Origin: a virus
DNA length: 28,842 nucleotides
Reading direction: 5' to 3' (one strand)
IMG/VR virus record: IMGVR_UViG_3300010354_000439
Location: 1-28,842 of that record
Part shown: positions 17,101 through 23,025 of the stretch, piece after piece
How the letters are laid out: the number at the start of each line of letters is the position of its first letter
Position numbering within the stretch: the stretch's first letter is position 1
Notes under the pieces: generated by a model
Told to the model about the DNA's origin: nothing
What the model saw: only the letters and a program-made list of their open reading frames with translations
Databases searched by the model: none
Program-made: the position numbers and the translations under genes

Positions 17101-17175
17101 AACTTCATCGCTACCGAGTATAGTGGTTTTTAAACCAGCAATAATCTCTTTGTCCGAATTAATCTGAAAACTCAT
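8185..17175 (-). CDS. Giant tail-fibre/baseplate protein (2996 aa) with beta-helix, helical repeats and fibre shaft
   Basis: Start ATG at 17175 follows an AGGA ribosome-binding site (17180-17183), with a late promoter upstream. Residues about 60-130 hold two GYxxxPxVxI repeats (GQGYTQQPTVNI, GSGYITPPTVTISGG). About 290-420 resembles the N-terminal turn of a pectate-lyase-like right-handed beta-helix (GNDFNDGRSAVNPVKTIKRA, LPPDCSIVGDNLR). About 730-1180 is helical with a duplicated CRRDI module. About 1260-1310 returns to beta-helix-like sequence with a cysteine cluster (VFCIFCADGVLC). NTKLPTQKAVRDYITNNL marks a phage-fibre adapter near 1555. Two more GYxxxP repeats lie near 1710 and 1760. Shaft repeats (GSGLNADFLDDRDG, GSGLDADRLDGKQ, LGSSSNKWSILYTNT) fill roughly 2115-2760. 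The end, ITIPSTSNTMSAGPITI to WTIV, is a known fibre terminus type. I see no S74 autoproteolytic chaperone domain. It is a virion surface protein; the exact T4 counterpart is uncertain (gp10-like or fibre). Confidence 0.88.
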   Translation of the reverse strand: MSFQINSDKEIIAGLKTTILGSDEVTIRSGPGNFETEIFRAQLDPITRLPRIGINRTGNRIDQIDIVTPGQGYTQQPTVNIAPPPAGGQQAFASAVINDGAVVGILVNDSGSGYITPPTVTISGGNGGGATAVAVLDTIDFELDVNGAIRTSTSIISDTARILNIDIDNVVTPDLVLKAPNLKTYSNNTGSVWLANTIVDENEYRYYGTNVYQTLNRGTTGVTPPIHTNGIVSNGDIELKHIGIRVDDPDAYKYGETPDGGEFPRSITPLLGDRSDKIATTEYVLNLATNDVGGRVYVSEQIGNDFNDGRSAVNPVKTIKRAAQIAWSTPGVKETLIVAGGNYIEDNPISLPPDCSIVGDNLRLVIMRPLNPKKHMVKFGDKNYVIGVTYRDYVDAADRSVHTWDYAMVFDDKQRITFDATTGGDFPLDLPIGHQIFGPQRFRSSFISNIGGDQLTAGQILIGSTSSAEAVALNVTFDETDPAEPDAFDEGQLDFKINAGSFSNQDVFKYGGIGSKFYVNNTSYLLGDIVWTPEYTYEVTIAGSSPASGAPIHNSGAVTIGTVELTYLRDTYRFTSADVSSTRAEGEVVFSANDGEDVALPIVRIDFTKQGTFTDGFGGNDDVGGIVFYTNQLLGFQNIHDYKEGDEIYISGLPTAAPDLSMLNGYQRIYKVLEDADGRSRRFVIPKKMPAAEGYPNVDDFEPGANAFVRSASKSVTLSLLNSPFEFTMATPVARRYQDACLQIRNNLDFIADEVVGRINEEFAKFYYSVYDVQVVNGGSETEFKIYLGTSTYVHTYVSGGTVTYGGNVYNISNFEWDNFSTGVATITCDLIATPPSEDDIVRLDNILITCSEGNKEYPSFSIPVSDDKCRRDIKHYLNAIIRDLEFGSNYNTIEAAKKYVLGTQIGLVDTEIVQTVRALEYARELAVYAMRKWRTGADGYGSTYVKQYTDLIPYIDPTVIDTDPLVETVSCANVASAIDTLAYLFVDVITNDASGRYLDAGYLIARNRDLIADEAYGLAIAQYPALGLDNIQERKCRRDINYVITALLRDLILGGNAGVVEAAEAYYSGTSLVGIPAGELDATVYAFQQVRDLAIAAMRNWSDGAGNAITTTSPIPQFTDSAIIADPASPDCADVAASITTLMGVFEDILDGTVASGGTTKTYGTLFATENIVTYPDSTAYDADGRIFTPKSSYDDYPIIEASPYTQNSSVISFLGGSGALIDGSRVKQPNCPKPGLEANGNATFPNQGKSMVASAFTIVSQGGKSVGYKIIEDGYVQLVSVFCIFCADGVLCESGGYASITNSATNFGIYALRATGYRREAYSFDMGYGTGENYTRATVVNMVATLTNRTEVTVNGLGRAPLEHYIFKIDGYDNENPEIEYFIDSIDPTSVTSSAPFTARFVLSDGTGTGPASFKDKATGQIISPPDLVDYHQSTYGTIPTFRLHRPSICNSSSHTWEFAGSGTDYNALPENGGVKVEANEQVSENYGRTYVSGTDELGDFKVGTFAKIENRTGNITFTGTVTISEVEFLKLKGGDVVVTGFDASNTLGGANASNTKLPTQKAVRDYITNNLGPYLNKPYSTNPIPRALVELTDSGKISEDQLPAVKPFTVYTVADEDERLAIEGALAGSIAIQQDTNASYILNNDVDSQFVSFDVDPTIQFTLGDIFTGEFRDDGATAGSGSRIQATEYRQGVIYSIVLDDPGSGYVTAPVITITGGNPQAGAVAAQASCTIAGGEVVTVTIELYNGYIGGKGYTTPPSVTFSAPPGSGTTAQATALIESRLYGDIVNSIKMQETDSILTSDTPPERIPVDRVVNTSASDPNNWVSLSTNTIAANDITSGVISTARLALNNAAANSFTFLRGDQSYALAVQSLKGAETRYFAALSVAGTNNSQTLEFPANGNFVIGHKLIERTGIPADTYISAVLTEGNTTTLTISNSLTATLPLGTVLEFNRGSSPVVFDASYTQGGFIDDVIIANGGTGYAPDTGGNGQFFDVALNAPSGIPGTGLKANIVVTGGVVTDIVVTSSGSGYTTDFTAVAPAVLGAGTGLSLACKLSTVQRNYANVSMDISRAGGEGSTISTDPYGTVGVARFKKAQFKIGVDGNGSIELKTGIGSGLNADFLDDRDGLFYQNASNMIQGVLPSARLSGSYDIDISGVADFAKVIDVDITAATTLQSPTLYNPGITVENKYNNANIAGETTGSLYSAWPEVGLQSSQPGGNSGRHIVMTLRPGGVSADTSYGGLKQIAFPDDNSIGSNMYIRGTGFGVTSWKNWHKVWTSGNDGVGSGLDADRLDGKQLSWVTNTVHLNSGTLFDRRLPTYLSTKQFDTRIEIREPLATSSNASLNGKSAYKILFDGVNLTDAEYGSIFIVGNTVGLYNNTGAQSLGELYIVSVVPTTNSDSSFVYTTVVGVLVTGTTLDTSVKVGQASSNAVTKYANWTDYSLTDYNTGVGATLEVVSGTANLKLGKRAAGNSSTSPGIYFSSSSSPAPNYNSAIVAGQGTNVDGSGNLNVIVGSTTAFTVNSNPVYHQGNTVFTDTIGQSTYNAQNALTLRNAVMRDATGSFQAHRITLTTYTDPQGNVIEGLIVGAASLNVKKSGDSMTGTLQILNSGSGATSNLYVDGTITGQEAVAFAKGLTVDIDTLVVSDTNDRVSINQATPSDGAALTIATEGLCIKGKNLAHEANSLRIGEEGSGAAQIRAYGPNATTNGSLTIRSSRSDGSNSFDLTFGTTGHLTPGTDASQNLGSSSNKWSILYTNTIQAKTSISINDYQTNGGATLLFTGATGGASADPSIGLYNYRLSNQVVGDGIFAIQPNIFSGGSAGPTSWDTSALAIRGKRVAINTTAFSGIDTSGASPVTRNYSLNVQGDFNINGFVFQNNEPFVTSRWTEATNGLDIYRLSKVGINKANPTYTLHVSGNMNIEGTTMTSQAVEETMFINGDRQWLDPYGVMKTNRKAINQSITIPSTSNTMSAGPITINSGVIITIDNGGVWTIV
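13690..14568 (-). repeat. Duplicated helical module (CRRDI repeats) inside the 2996-aa protein
   Basis: Copy 1 starts at 14568 (CRRDIKHYLNAIIRDLEFGS, residue 870) and copy 2 at 14067 (CRRDINYVITALLRDLILGG, residue 1037), 501 bases apart. Each continues with a similar helix (NTIEAAKKYVLG / GVVEAAEAYYSG), then an AVYAMRKW / AIAAMRNW segment. A related RN-x-DFIADE / RN-x-DLIADE helix precedes both copies. The lower boundary is approximate. Confidence 0.85.
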
Positions 17176-17206
17176 TGGATCCTACCAACAGCAAATCTTC
17201 TCTATC

Positions 17207-17213
17207 TATTTAG
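17207..17213 (-). promoter_or_regulatory. Late promoter motif (CTAAATA) for the giant fibre gene
   Basis: The minus strand reads GCTAAATAGATAG here. The CTAAATA core is 32 bases from the ATG at 17175 and matches the motif before gp13. It lies just beyond the stop of the 169-aa gene (17216) and would start the transcript covering the giant fibre gene and the accessory genes after it. Confidence 0.65.
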
Positions 17214-17215
17214 CA

Positions 17216-17725
17216 TTAGGTCCAATCAATACTAACGACTTGAACAGATGCAAACCACTTTAAAACTGCTCCAGTTCCTGATTTTGTTGTCGAGTAGCTA
17301 AACCTATAAGCAGATCCCCCAGTATATGGAACAACATCCCAATCTTCTCCAGTTGGAACCGCATCCCTAATTACTGTTTCCATAGTTGAAAGTTCTGTAA
17401 CTACTCCAGCGGCATCACAAGAAATTGAACTTTCCAATTTCAAAGTCAATACTCCAACACCAGTGGTATTAACAGCTGCGATATGTGTGTTTATAAAATT
17501 TACGCTAGATGGACGCAGAATTATTGTTCCTGCAATATTATCTAGAGATAAAATTGCTGTATCTTGCCCAGTTAGAACATAGTTTGTAGTCCTTGCATTT
17601 GAAAAAAATGAATTTTTTATCTCAATAGAATTGACATTTTTAAAATTCTTTTTCTCATCAACAATTGTAGTTGTATCTACAGATACACCACCAGTAGAAT
17701 CGAATGTTTTTAGATTGCTTGCCAT
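17216..17725 (-). CDS. Conserved virion structural protein, 169 aa
   Basis: This encodes 169 residues beginning MASNLKTFDSTGGVSVDTTT. The pattern resembles a small structural protein I recall in many T4-like cyanophages between large baseplate/fibre genes: an N-terminal LKTF-STGGF/V, then KNVNSIEIKNSFFSNARTTN, YVLTGQDTAILSLDN, and a beta-rich C-terminus ending VQVVSIDWT. No membrane segment, signal peptide or enzymatic motif is seen. The predicted beta content suggests a small jelly-roll or shaft cap. It starts one base after the stop of the 1698-aa gene, so the two are co-expressed. A role linking baseplate and fibre is inference from position. Confidence 0.8.
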   Translation of the reverse strand: MASNLKTFDSTGGVSVDTTTIVDEKKNFKNVNSIEIKNSFFSNARTTNYVLTGQDTAILSLDNIAGTIILRPSSVNFINTHIAAVNTTGVGVLTLKLESSISCDAAGVVTELSTMETVIRDAVPTGEDWDVVPYTGGSAYRFSYSTTKSGTGAVLKWFASVQVVSIDWT

Positions 17726-17726
17726 T

Positions 17727-20700
17727 TTATTTCTTAATTACGTTTGAAACAACAGTTACATTAACAATGTTACCATTAGCAACAGCGTTTGCTAAGGAAT
17801 AAGATAGTCTAACAGCACCGTTTACATTAAAGTCAAGTGTGTAATCTACAATGGATCCACTTGTTTGAATGGTTCCAATTTCAGTATAGAATATATCTGT
17901 GCCATTATCTATAACAGAAAACTCGATAATCTCTTTATTTCCAGTTGTTGTATTGTGAGCTACAAATTCTACTTTTGCCGAGAGTTCGGTTGATGGAGAA
18001 TAGATAACAGATGAAGAGTTATTCGTTGTTCCTTTAATCAAAGTTGATGAACTTGTGCTAATTCTGTATTTTGCAATCTCAAGATTAGCTAGTTCTTTGT
18101 CAAAAACTCTTACCAAAGATTGGGATCCGCTTCCAAACCCAGTATTAAAATAAACATCTCCCTCATCATTTAGGCGAAGAACAACATCATTAGTCAATCC
18201 AGAAGATAGACCGAGATCGAGATTTTCCTTTGTTGTGCTAATAAATGTTGTAGTTGTTGATGTGTTATCAATAGATGTTGCTGCCGCATCTAATGTAAAC
18301 AATGAAGCAGTAATTTCAAGTGAATTTGATCCAGTCGATGTTATTGTATCAACATTGGCAAAATCTAATCCAGTGGTTGATAGATTGAGTGTATTGATAT
18401 TATTGTTGTAGAAATATAAAATGTTCTCATTTGTCCCTGGAGAAGTCTCGGGAATAATATAGGTATTTCCATCAACATCACGAACTCCACCAAGAGAAGA
18501 CCATGTTCCAGTATCTGAACTGAAACCTTCGTACTGCTTAATTGTTGTGTTAAATCTGATAGATCCATTTGCAGCAGTTCCAGTGCTCTTTTCATTTTCT
18601 GTTCCAGATGGAATAGTTAAATGAGTTCTGGCATCACATACAATTTTTCTTCCTGTATTTGGTCTAAAAGTAATATCTGTTAGATCTGTAGAGATAGTGT
18701 TTTTAGTAATACGTAGATCACCTTCAAATAACATTGGAACGCTTTTATTTGGTCCAATTCTGATCTCTGAGATTTCTTCAAAGGTTAGGGATGATACTGC
18801 AGTTGTGAAGTATTGTAGTGTTGCTGATCCATTCAGGAATGTGTTTCCAGTTGTATTGTTAGGTTCATTTCCAGCTGATGCTGTAGTTCCTGAACTTATT
18901 ACTTCGTATATATCATGTCTATACTTTAAATATTGTCCAACAGTAACTGGGGTATTTGCTGTCCAATTGATATAAGATGGTGTATTTAAATTTAAAGACC
19001 TTACCTTCTTAGTTTCTGTAAATTCTAGATATGAAGTTGTAAACTTGAAGGTGTTTTTTGCATCATTGTAGAACCATAATGTATTATCATTTGCTGCTGG
19101 TGTTAGTTCAGCTAAGATATACGTATTTCCATCTATATCACGAACGCCGCCTAAAGACGACCAAGAAGTTGTTGATGATCTATAACCTTCATATTGATTT
19201 GTCGTTGAGTTAAATCTGATAGCACCATCACTAACAACTCCTGGTCCTGGTCTATCTGTAGTTGCTCCAACAGGAATAACCAATGCACAAGTTCCAGATG
19301 CTTTTACAACTCTATTTGCTGGTGCGGAGATATTAATATCGTTTCCAGCGGAAGCAGAAATGGTATTATCTGAAATAGTAATCTTATCATTTATATTTAA
19401 AGAATTTGTAGTCTTTAATACTCCAGTGGTTGTTAAATCTCCATTGAGTTTGCTTATCGTTACTTTATTTGTATTAACAGTGATATTACTATTAATATCA
19501 AAAGAAGAAGCTTCTAGTGAAATATTATTAGATGTGTCACTTGAAATAATAGAAGTAACTTCGAAGTTAGTTGTAACAACTGTATCAGATTCTAGAGTGT
19601 TTGATACCGTAACATCATTGAAATTGGCAGATGTTCCACTAAAAGATATTGCATTAACATTTCCATTGGAGATACTTCCAGTTATAACATCTTCTGTTTC
19701 GAGAACTACAACTTTAAAATTAAATCCAGATCCAAATACTTTTGGATTATTTGGATCAATAGTAATTGCCGCTTCCTCCCCATCAGCGCCTCCCATATCA
19801 ACAATAGATCCAGAATCAAAATAATACAGAGTGGGTGTATTTTCAGATGGTTTTATTGTTAGATAATCATCAAAAACTTGAACTCCGTCAGTATAAGAAA
19901 TTCCGACAAATGACAATACAATAGATCCAGATGTGAGTGGAACTTTTGATAGTGTTAGAGTTGTTGCGCTATCGACACTCTGAACGAAAGTTCCAGATTG
20001 TAATTGACCACCATTTGCTGTCACTACTGTAACTAGCATTCCTGAAACAATTCCAGAAGTATCTGCAACGGTTATTTGAGATGTTGAAGTACTTAAAATA
20101 GTACTAACGTTTTCAACCAAACTTGGAGATTTATTTCCATCTCTAAAAGTACTAAACGCAAATGATGCTATTTGATTTGAAGAATCGGAATAATCAAATT
20201 TATATGTGGTTCCAGCATATAAAGTCAAATCGGGTGTAATGACAGAATCAATAAAAAATCTATATGCAGATGCCGAAGCAGTATCAATTGTGTATTGAGT
20301 TGAAGATCCAACTTTTAATACAACATCTCCATCATTTAATCCACCAGAAACAACGGTCAGTTTATCTGTATTTCCACCGCTTTCTTCTACTTTGAAAATT
20401 TGTAAAGTAGTTGATGATGTTACACTGTTTACATTTATTGTAATATTTCCAGCTGGAGATGATGATCCAATGGAAGACCCTAGAATAGTGAGGGTATTGC
20501 CAGTTGTATAAAGAGCTCCAGGACTATTTGGGGAAACAGCAATTACATCTCCATCTGGACCTCTGTTAATATTAAAAGTTGCTCCAGAACCAGATCCACC
20601 AGATGCAGATATGTTTGTATATGTTTGGTTTGCTTGGGATACTTCTGTTAGACCAGAAGTAACAATAGAAACGTCTGTAATTCCTCCTGCTCTTTCTTGA

Positions 20701-22823
20701 ATTGAATTGCCAACTAAAAATGTTCCTGCTGGCGGTGGGGTGACAAAAGTTATTTCTTGAATAGTTTCTGTTGTAACTACAAAGTCTACAGTAGAAGTTA
20801 GATTTTCTGCATTAACAGAAATAATATCATCGACACTATATCCAATTCCACCATTAACAAGAACAAATTCATCAATAACACCAAGATCACCAACAGTAAA
20901 TTCAAGATTTGAAGTTGGAATTCCATACTGTGGAGCAAATGACAGTGTTGCTGTTCCCGCAATTTGTGGATTTGTAGACAGTCTAACAGTATTTGAACTT
21001 AAAACACTAGCAACAATAACTCCAGATCCAAGAGTTCCAGATCCGCCAGTCTGAATAACAGCAGCTCCAGGAACAATGCCATTTGTGTTTGGAATAGTAA
21101 TTTCATCTAATGCACCAACTGATCTAAAGTCTAAAACTGCAGAACCTGCAACAATTGGTGTTTGTGATAAAGTAAGAAGAGTTGAACTATCTACGCTAAG
21201 AACTGTAGTTGATGGAGATATTTGTCCAATATCACTTCCAGTTTGTAGTACTTCCATCCCCGCAAGAATGCCAGATGTTGAAGTAACTGAAATTTGAGCA
21301 GATGAAGTGCTAAGTGTTGTTGAAACTCCATATACAACACCTCGCAATGTTGTGGAAATTCCCGATTTTACTCCAGGTAATGTAATTTTATCACCAGTGT
21401 TATAATTTGTTCCTCTGTCAATAAAATCAAATAATAAAGGAACTCCTGGACTATTTGTAATTATGAATGAAAATCCAGATCCACCTCCAGATCCGACAGA
21501 TGCATCTGAAAATGAAAGGGTGTCACCAGTCAAATATCCAGAACCACTATTACTAATACTAAAACTATCAACAATGCCAGTATATGCTACCGAATTGATT
21601 GTATATAAAAATCCAGATCCTCCATAAAAATTATCATTAATGATGATTTCGTCTCCACTTTTATATCCAACTCCAGTGGTAGTTATTGAAAAGTTAGTTA
21701 CAACTCCGCCATTATCAACTGTAAGATCGGCAAGAGCAAATCTTCCATAAGTTCCTGGAGATGGATTATTACTTACATTAAAAACACCAGTCATTCCTGG
21801 GTGAATACCGCAGTCATATGCATATGCCCCAGTTGCGGCTAACTCGGTAATAATTAAATAAACGTATCCTCCAGGTTGACCGTAGTTTCCAGAGCTTAAA
21901 CTAAAAAATTGTGATCCAATAAATCCACCACCAGAAGTAGTAAAAATTAAATTGTGGGATGCCATTGATGGATCAGAAACATCAAATCTATATGTCCCTG
22001 CATTTAATAAATTTAATGTAGCACTTGGAACTCCATCGAAGATAAAATTGGTAGTTCCATTTGCAGTTACAACAAAAGTTTGTATCGGGTTGTTGTATAA
22101 AGCAACATTGCTATATGATCCTGGAGTATAACCACTTCCAGGATTTGTAATAGATCCAGAAAAAGACTGGTCTCCAGTAATTACAACATTACCAGTAGCG
22201 CCAGTTCCAGATCCACCAGTAAGTGGAATATTTAAATATGATCCAGCTTTATATGCACTACCAACATTTAGAATATTTCCTTCAATTCCTTCAACTTCGA
22301 AGGTAACCACTGCTCCACTTCCAGATCCATCAGTTTCTGTTGGAATGCCGCTATAAACTCCAGCAGAATATCCAGACCCAGGAGACAAAATTCCATCATA
22401 TTCAATAACTTCAAAATCTCCAGTGGCACCAGATCCAGTTCCACCAGTTAATAATACAGATTGATAAGATCCAGAATCATATCCACTACCAAAATCATTG
22501 TATGTAATTCCAGTAGAAGAAATAGATTCTTGCCTTACAACATAGTCTTTGTAGAAAAGTAAATTATTTGATGTGATATCAAATAACTTCTTCTGTGAAG
22601 ATACCCAACCAACAACGGATTGCGATGGTTTATAAAAACCAAGAGTGTTATCACTGTCAAAAGCTAGTGAAGGAGCAGAAACAGTTCCATCACCTAACTT
22701 TAGATTACCAGTAGCAAGATCACTTCCACCAGATGTAACATTGAATATTAATTCACCAATCTGATTAATTTTCTGCCTTTGAGTTTCAAAGGTGTCTGTT
22801 CTGGCGACGTTAATTGCGGGCAT
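17727..22823 (-). CDS. Large tail-fibre-like structural protein (1698 aa) with cupredoxin domain and internal repeats
   Basis: Start MPAINVARTDTFETQRQKIN and the early FDSDNTLGFYKPSQSVVGWV segment are typical of large cyanophage fibre-like proteins. Residues about 95-240 carry GSGY-type glycine repeats (DGILSPGSGYSAG, ITNPGSGYTPGSY). Residues 249-351 form a cupredoxin-like domain with H290, C338, H341 and M344. More GSGY repeats follow at about 375-480. Three copies of a roughly 60-aa repeat lie at about 500-563, 570-628 and 905-971. The third interrupts a second, degenerate cupredoxin-like domain (about 855-1012). The C-terminal 500 residues hold a duplicated fibre-adapter block (GGVRDIDGNTYI and GGVRDVDGNTYI), and beta-rich sequence ends the protein. 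It overlaps the previous small gene by 14 bases. It is probably a baseplate-attached fibre or decoration; gp9/gp10-like placement is possible but not shown. Confidence 0.87.
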   Translation of the reverse strand: MPAINVARTDTFETQRQKINQIGELIFNVTSGGSDLATGNLKLGDGTVSAPSLAFDSDNTLGFYKPSQSVVGWVSSQKKLFDITSNNLLFYKDYVVRQESISSTGITYNDFGSGYDSGSYQSVLLTGGTGSGATGDFEVIEYDGILSPGSGYSAGVYSGIPTETDGSGSGAVVTFEVEGIEGNILNVGSAYKAGSYLNIPLTGGSGTGATGNVVITGDQSFSGSITNPGSGYTPGSYSNVALYNNPIQTFVVTANGTTNFIFDGVPSATLNLLNAGTYRFDVSDPSMASHNLIFTTSGGGFIGSQFFSLSSGNYGQPGGYVYLIITELAATGAYAYDCGIHPGMTGVFNVSNNPSPGTYGRFALADLTVDNGGVVTNFSITTTGVGYKSGDEIIINDNFYGGSGFLYTINSVAYTGIVDSFSISNSGSGYLTGDTLSFSDASVGSGGGSGFSFIITNSPGVPLLFDFIDRGTNYNTGDKITLPGVKSGISTTLRGVVYGVSTTLSTSSAQISVTSTSGILAGMEVLQTGSDIGQISPSTTVLSVDSSTLLTLSQTPIVAGSAVLDFRSVGALDEITIPNTNGIVPGAAVIQTGGSGTLGSGVIVASVLSSNTVRLSTNPQIAGTATLSFAPQYGIPTSNLEFTVGDLGVIDEFVLVNGGIGYSVDDIISVNAENLTSTVDFVVTTETIQEITFVTPPPAGTFLVGNSIQERAGGITDVSIVTSGLTEVSQANQTYTNISASGGSGSGATFNINRGPDGDVIAVSPNSPGALYTTGNTLTILGSSIGSSSPAGNITINVNSVTSSTTLQIFKVEESGGNTDKLTVVSGGLNDGDVVLKVGSSTQYTIDTASASAYRFFIDSVITPDLTLYAGTTYKFDYSDSSNQIASFAFSTFRDGNKSPSLVENVSTILSTSTSQITVADTSGIVSGMLVTVVTANGGQLQSGTFVQSVDSATTLTLSKVPLTSGSIVLSFVGISYTDGVQVFDDYLTIKPSENTPTLYYFDSGSIVDMGGADGEEAAITIDPNNPKVFGSGFNFKVVVLETEDVITGSISNGNVNAISFSGTSANFNDVTVSNTLESDTVVTTNFEVTSIISSDTSNNISLEASSFDINSNITVNTNKVTISKLNGDLTTTGVLKTTNSLNINDKITISDNTISASAGNDINISAPANRVVKASGTCALVIPVGATTDRPGPGVVSDGAIRFNSTTNQYEGYRSSTTSWSSLGGVRDIDGNTYILAELTPAANDNTLWFYNDAKNTFKFTTSYLEFTETKKVRSLNLNTPSYINWTANTPVTVGQYLKYRHDIYEVISSGTTASAGNEPNNTTGNTFLNGSATLQYFTTAVSSLTFEEISEIRIGPNKSVPMLFEGDLRITKNTISTDLTDITFRPNTGRKIVCDARTHLTIPSGTENEKSTGTAANGSIRFNTTIKQYEGFSSDTGTWSSLGGVRDVDGNTYIIPETSPGTNENILYFYNNNINTLNLSTTGLDFANVDTITSTGSNSLEITASLFTLDAAATSIDNTSTTTTFISTTKENLDLGLSSGLTNDVVLRLNDEGDVYFNTGFGSGSQSLVRVFDKELANLEIAKYRISTSSSTLIKGTTNNSSSVIYSPSTELSAKVEFVAHNTTTGNKEIIEFSVIDNGTDIFYTEIGTIQTSGSIVDYTLDFNVNGAVRLSYSLANAVANGNIVNVTVVSNVIKK
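18358..18618 (-). repeat. Fibre-adapter block, copy B (1698-aa protein)
   Basis: This encodes IPSGTENEKSTGTAANGSIRF through WSSLGGVRDVDGNTYI to TTGLDF. It matches copy A at 19020-19281 over nearly its whole length, about 660 bases apart. Boundaries are approximate. Confidence 0.85.
19020..19281 (-). repeat. Fibre-adapter block, copy A (1698-aa protein)
   Basis: This encodes IPVGATTDRPGPGVVSDGAI through WSSLGGVRDIDGNTYI to TTSYLEF. It is the paralogous partner of 18358-18618. DNA identity is patchy but the protein match is clear, so the duplication is old. Boundaries are approximate. Confidence 0.85.
19909..20110 (-). repeat. 60-aa beta repeat, copy 3, inserted in a degenerate cupredoxin domain
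   Basis: This encodes STILSTSTSQITVADTSGIV to SGSIVLSF. It closely resembles copy 1 (21126-21327): STSTSQITV against STSSAQISV, TSGIVSGMLV against TSGILAGMEV, and SVDSATTLTLSKVPL against SVDSSTLLTLSQTPI. It lies between the two halves of a cupredoxin-like domain. Confidence 0.85.
20937..21116 (-). repeat. 60-aa beta repeat, copy 2
   Basis: This encodes LDEITIPNTNGIVPGAAVIQ to IAGTATLSF, directly after copy 1. It is more divergent but has the same I-x-T-x-G-I-x-x-G-x-x-V start and the VLSSNTVRLSTNP core. Confidence 0.72.
21126..21327 (-). repeat. 60-aa beta repeat, copy 1
   Basis: This encodes STTLSTSSAQISVTSTSGIL to VAGSAVLDF. It is in tandem with copy 2 and closest to the distant copy 3 at 19909-20110. 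Confidence 0.85.
21771..22078 (-). other. Cupredoxin (plastocyanin-like) domain in the 1698-aa protein
   Basis: Within residues 249-351 the domain shows NAGTYRFDVSDPSMASHNLI with H290, then YVYLIITELAATGAYAYDCG and IHPGMTGVFNV with C338, H341 and M344. One early His plus C-x2-H-x2-M late in the domain is the type 1 copper ligand pattern. Similar domains occur, to my knowledge, in other marine phage tail proteins. Whether copper is bound here is untested. Confidence 0.75.
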
Positions 22824-23016
22824 TTTTTATTAACTCTCTAAGTAGGGATTTGATCTCAGAAATTTCATCCTTCAACATATTTATGTCTTCCAACGCGGAA
22901 CTTAACTGTTTAGATTTTCTCCTCGCAGCAATAGCAGAATCGTCCTGATTGATGATGGCACCTGTAGTTTCATCTCTAACAAGACCATCATATCCTTTCA
23001 CTCTGATATATGACAT
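22810..23016 (-). CDS. Small coiled-coil structural-region protein, 68 aa
   Basis: This encodes 68 residues starting MSYIRVKGYDGLVRDETTGA, then IINQDDSAIAARRKSKQL and a helical, heptad-like C-terminus (ALEDINMLKDEISEIKSLLR) predicted to form a coiled coil. A family with this layout is frequent in T4-like phages, especially marine ones, between baseplate genes: MSYI-VK-x-L-RD-TGAI-N at the N-terminus and a C-terminal coil. Its function is not established as far as I know. The start is ATG at 23016, nine bases after the preceding stop. Its stop lies 14 bases inside the next gene, so the two are translationally coupled. It may act as a small baseplate component or a chaperone for the large neighbour. 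Confidence 0.82.
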   Translation of the reverse strand: MSYIRVKGYDGLVRDETTGAIINQDDSAIAARRKSKQLSSALEDINMLKDEISEIKSLLRELIKNARN

Positions 23017-23025
23017 ACGCGGAAA

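Noticed and set aside
19360-19824. A 154-codon plus-strand open frame opposite the 1698-aa gene
   Set aside because: Its Val/Leu/Ser-rich composition follows from the Asn/Thr/Ser-rich minus-strand protein; no independent signals.
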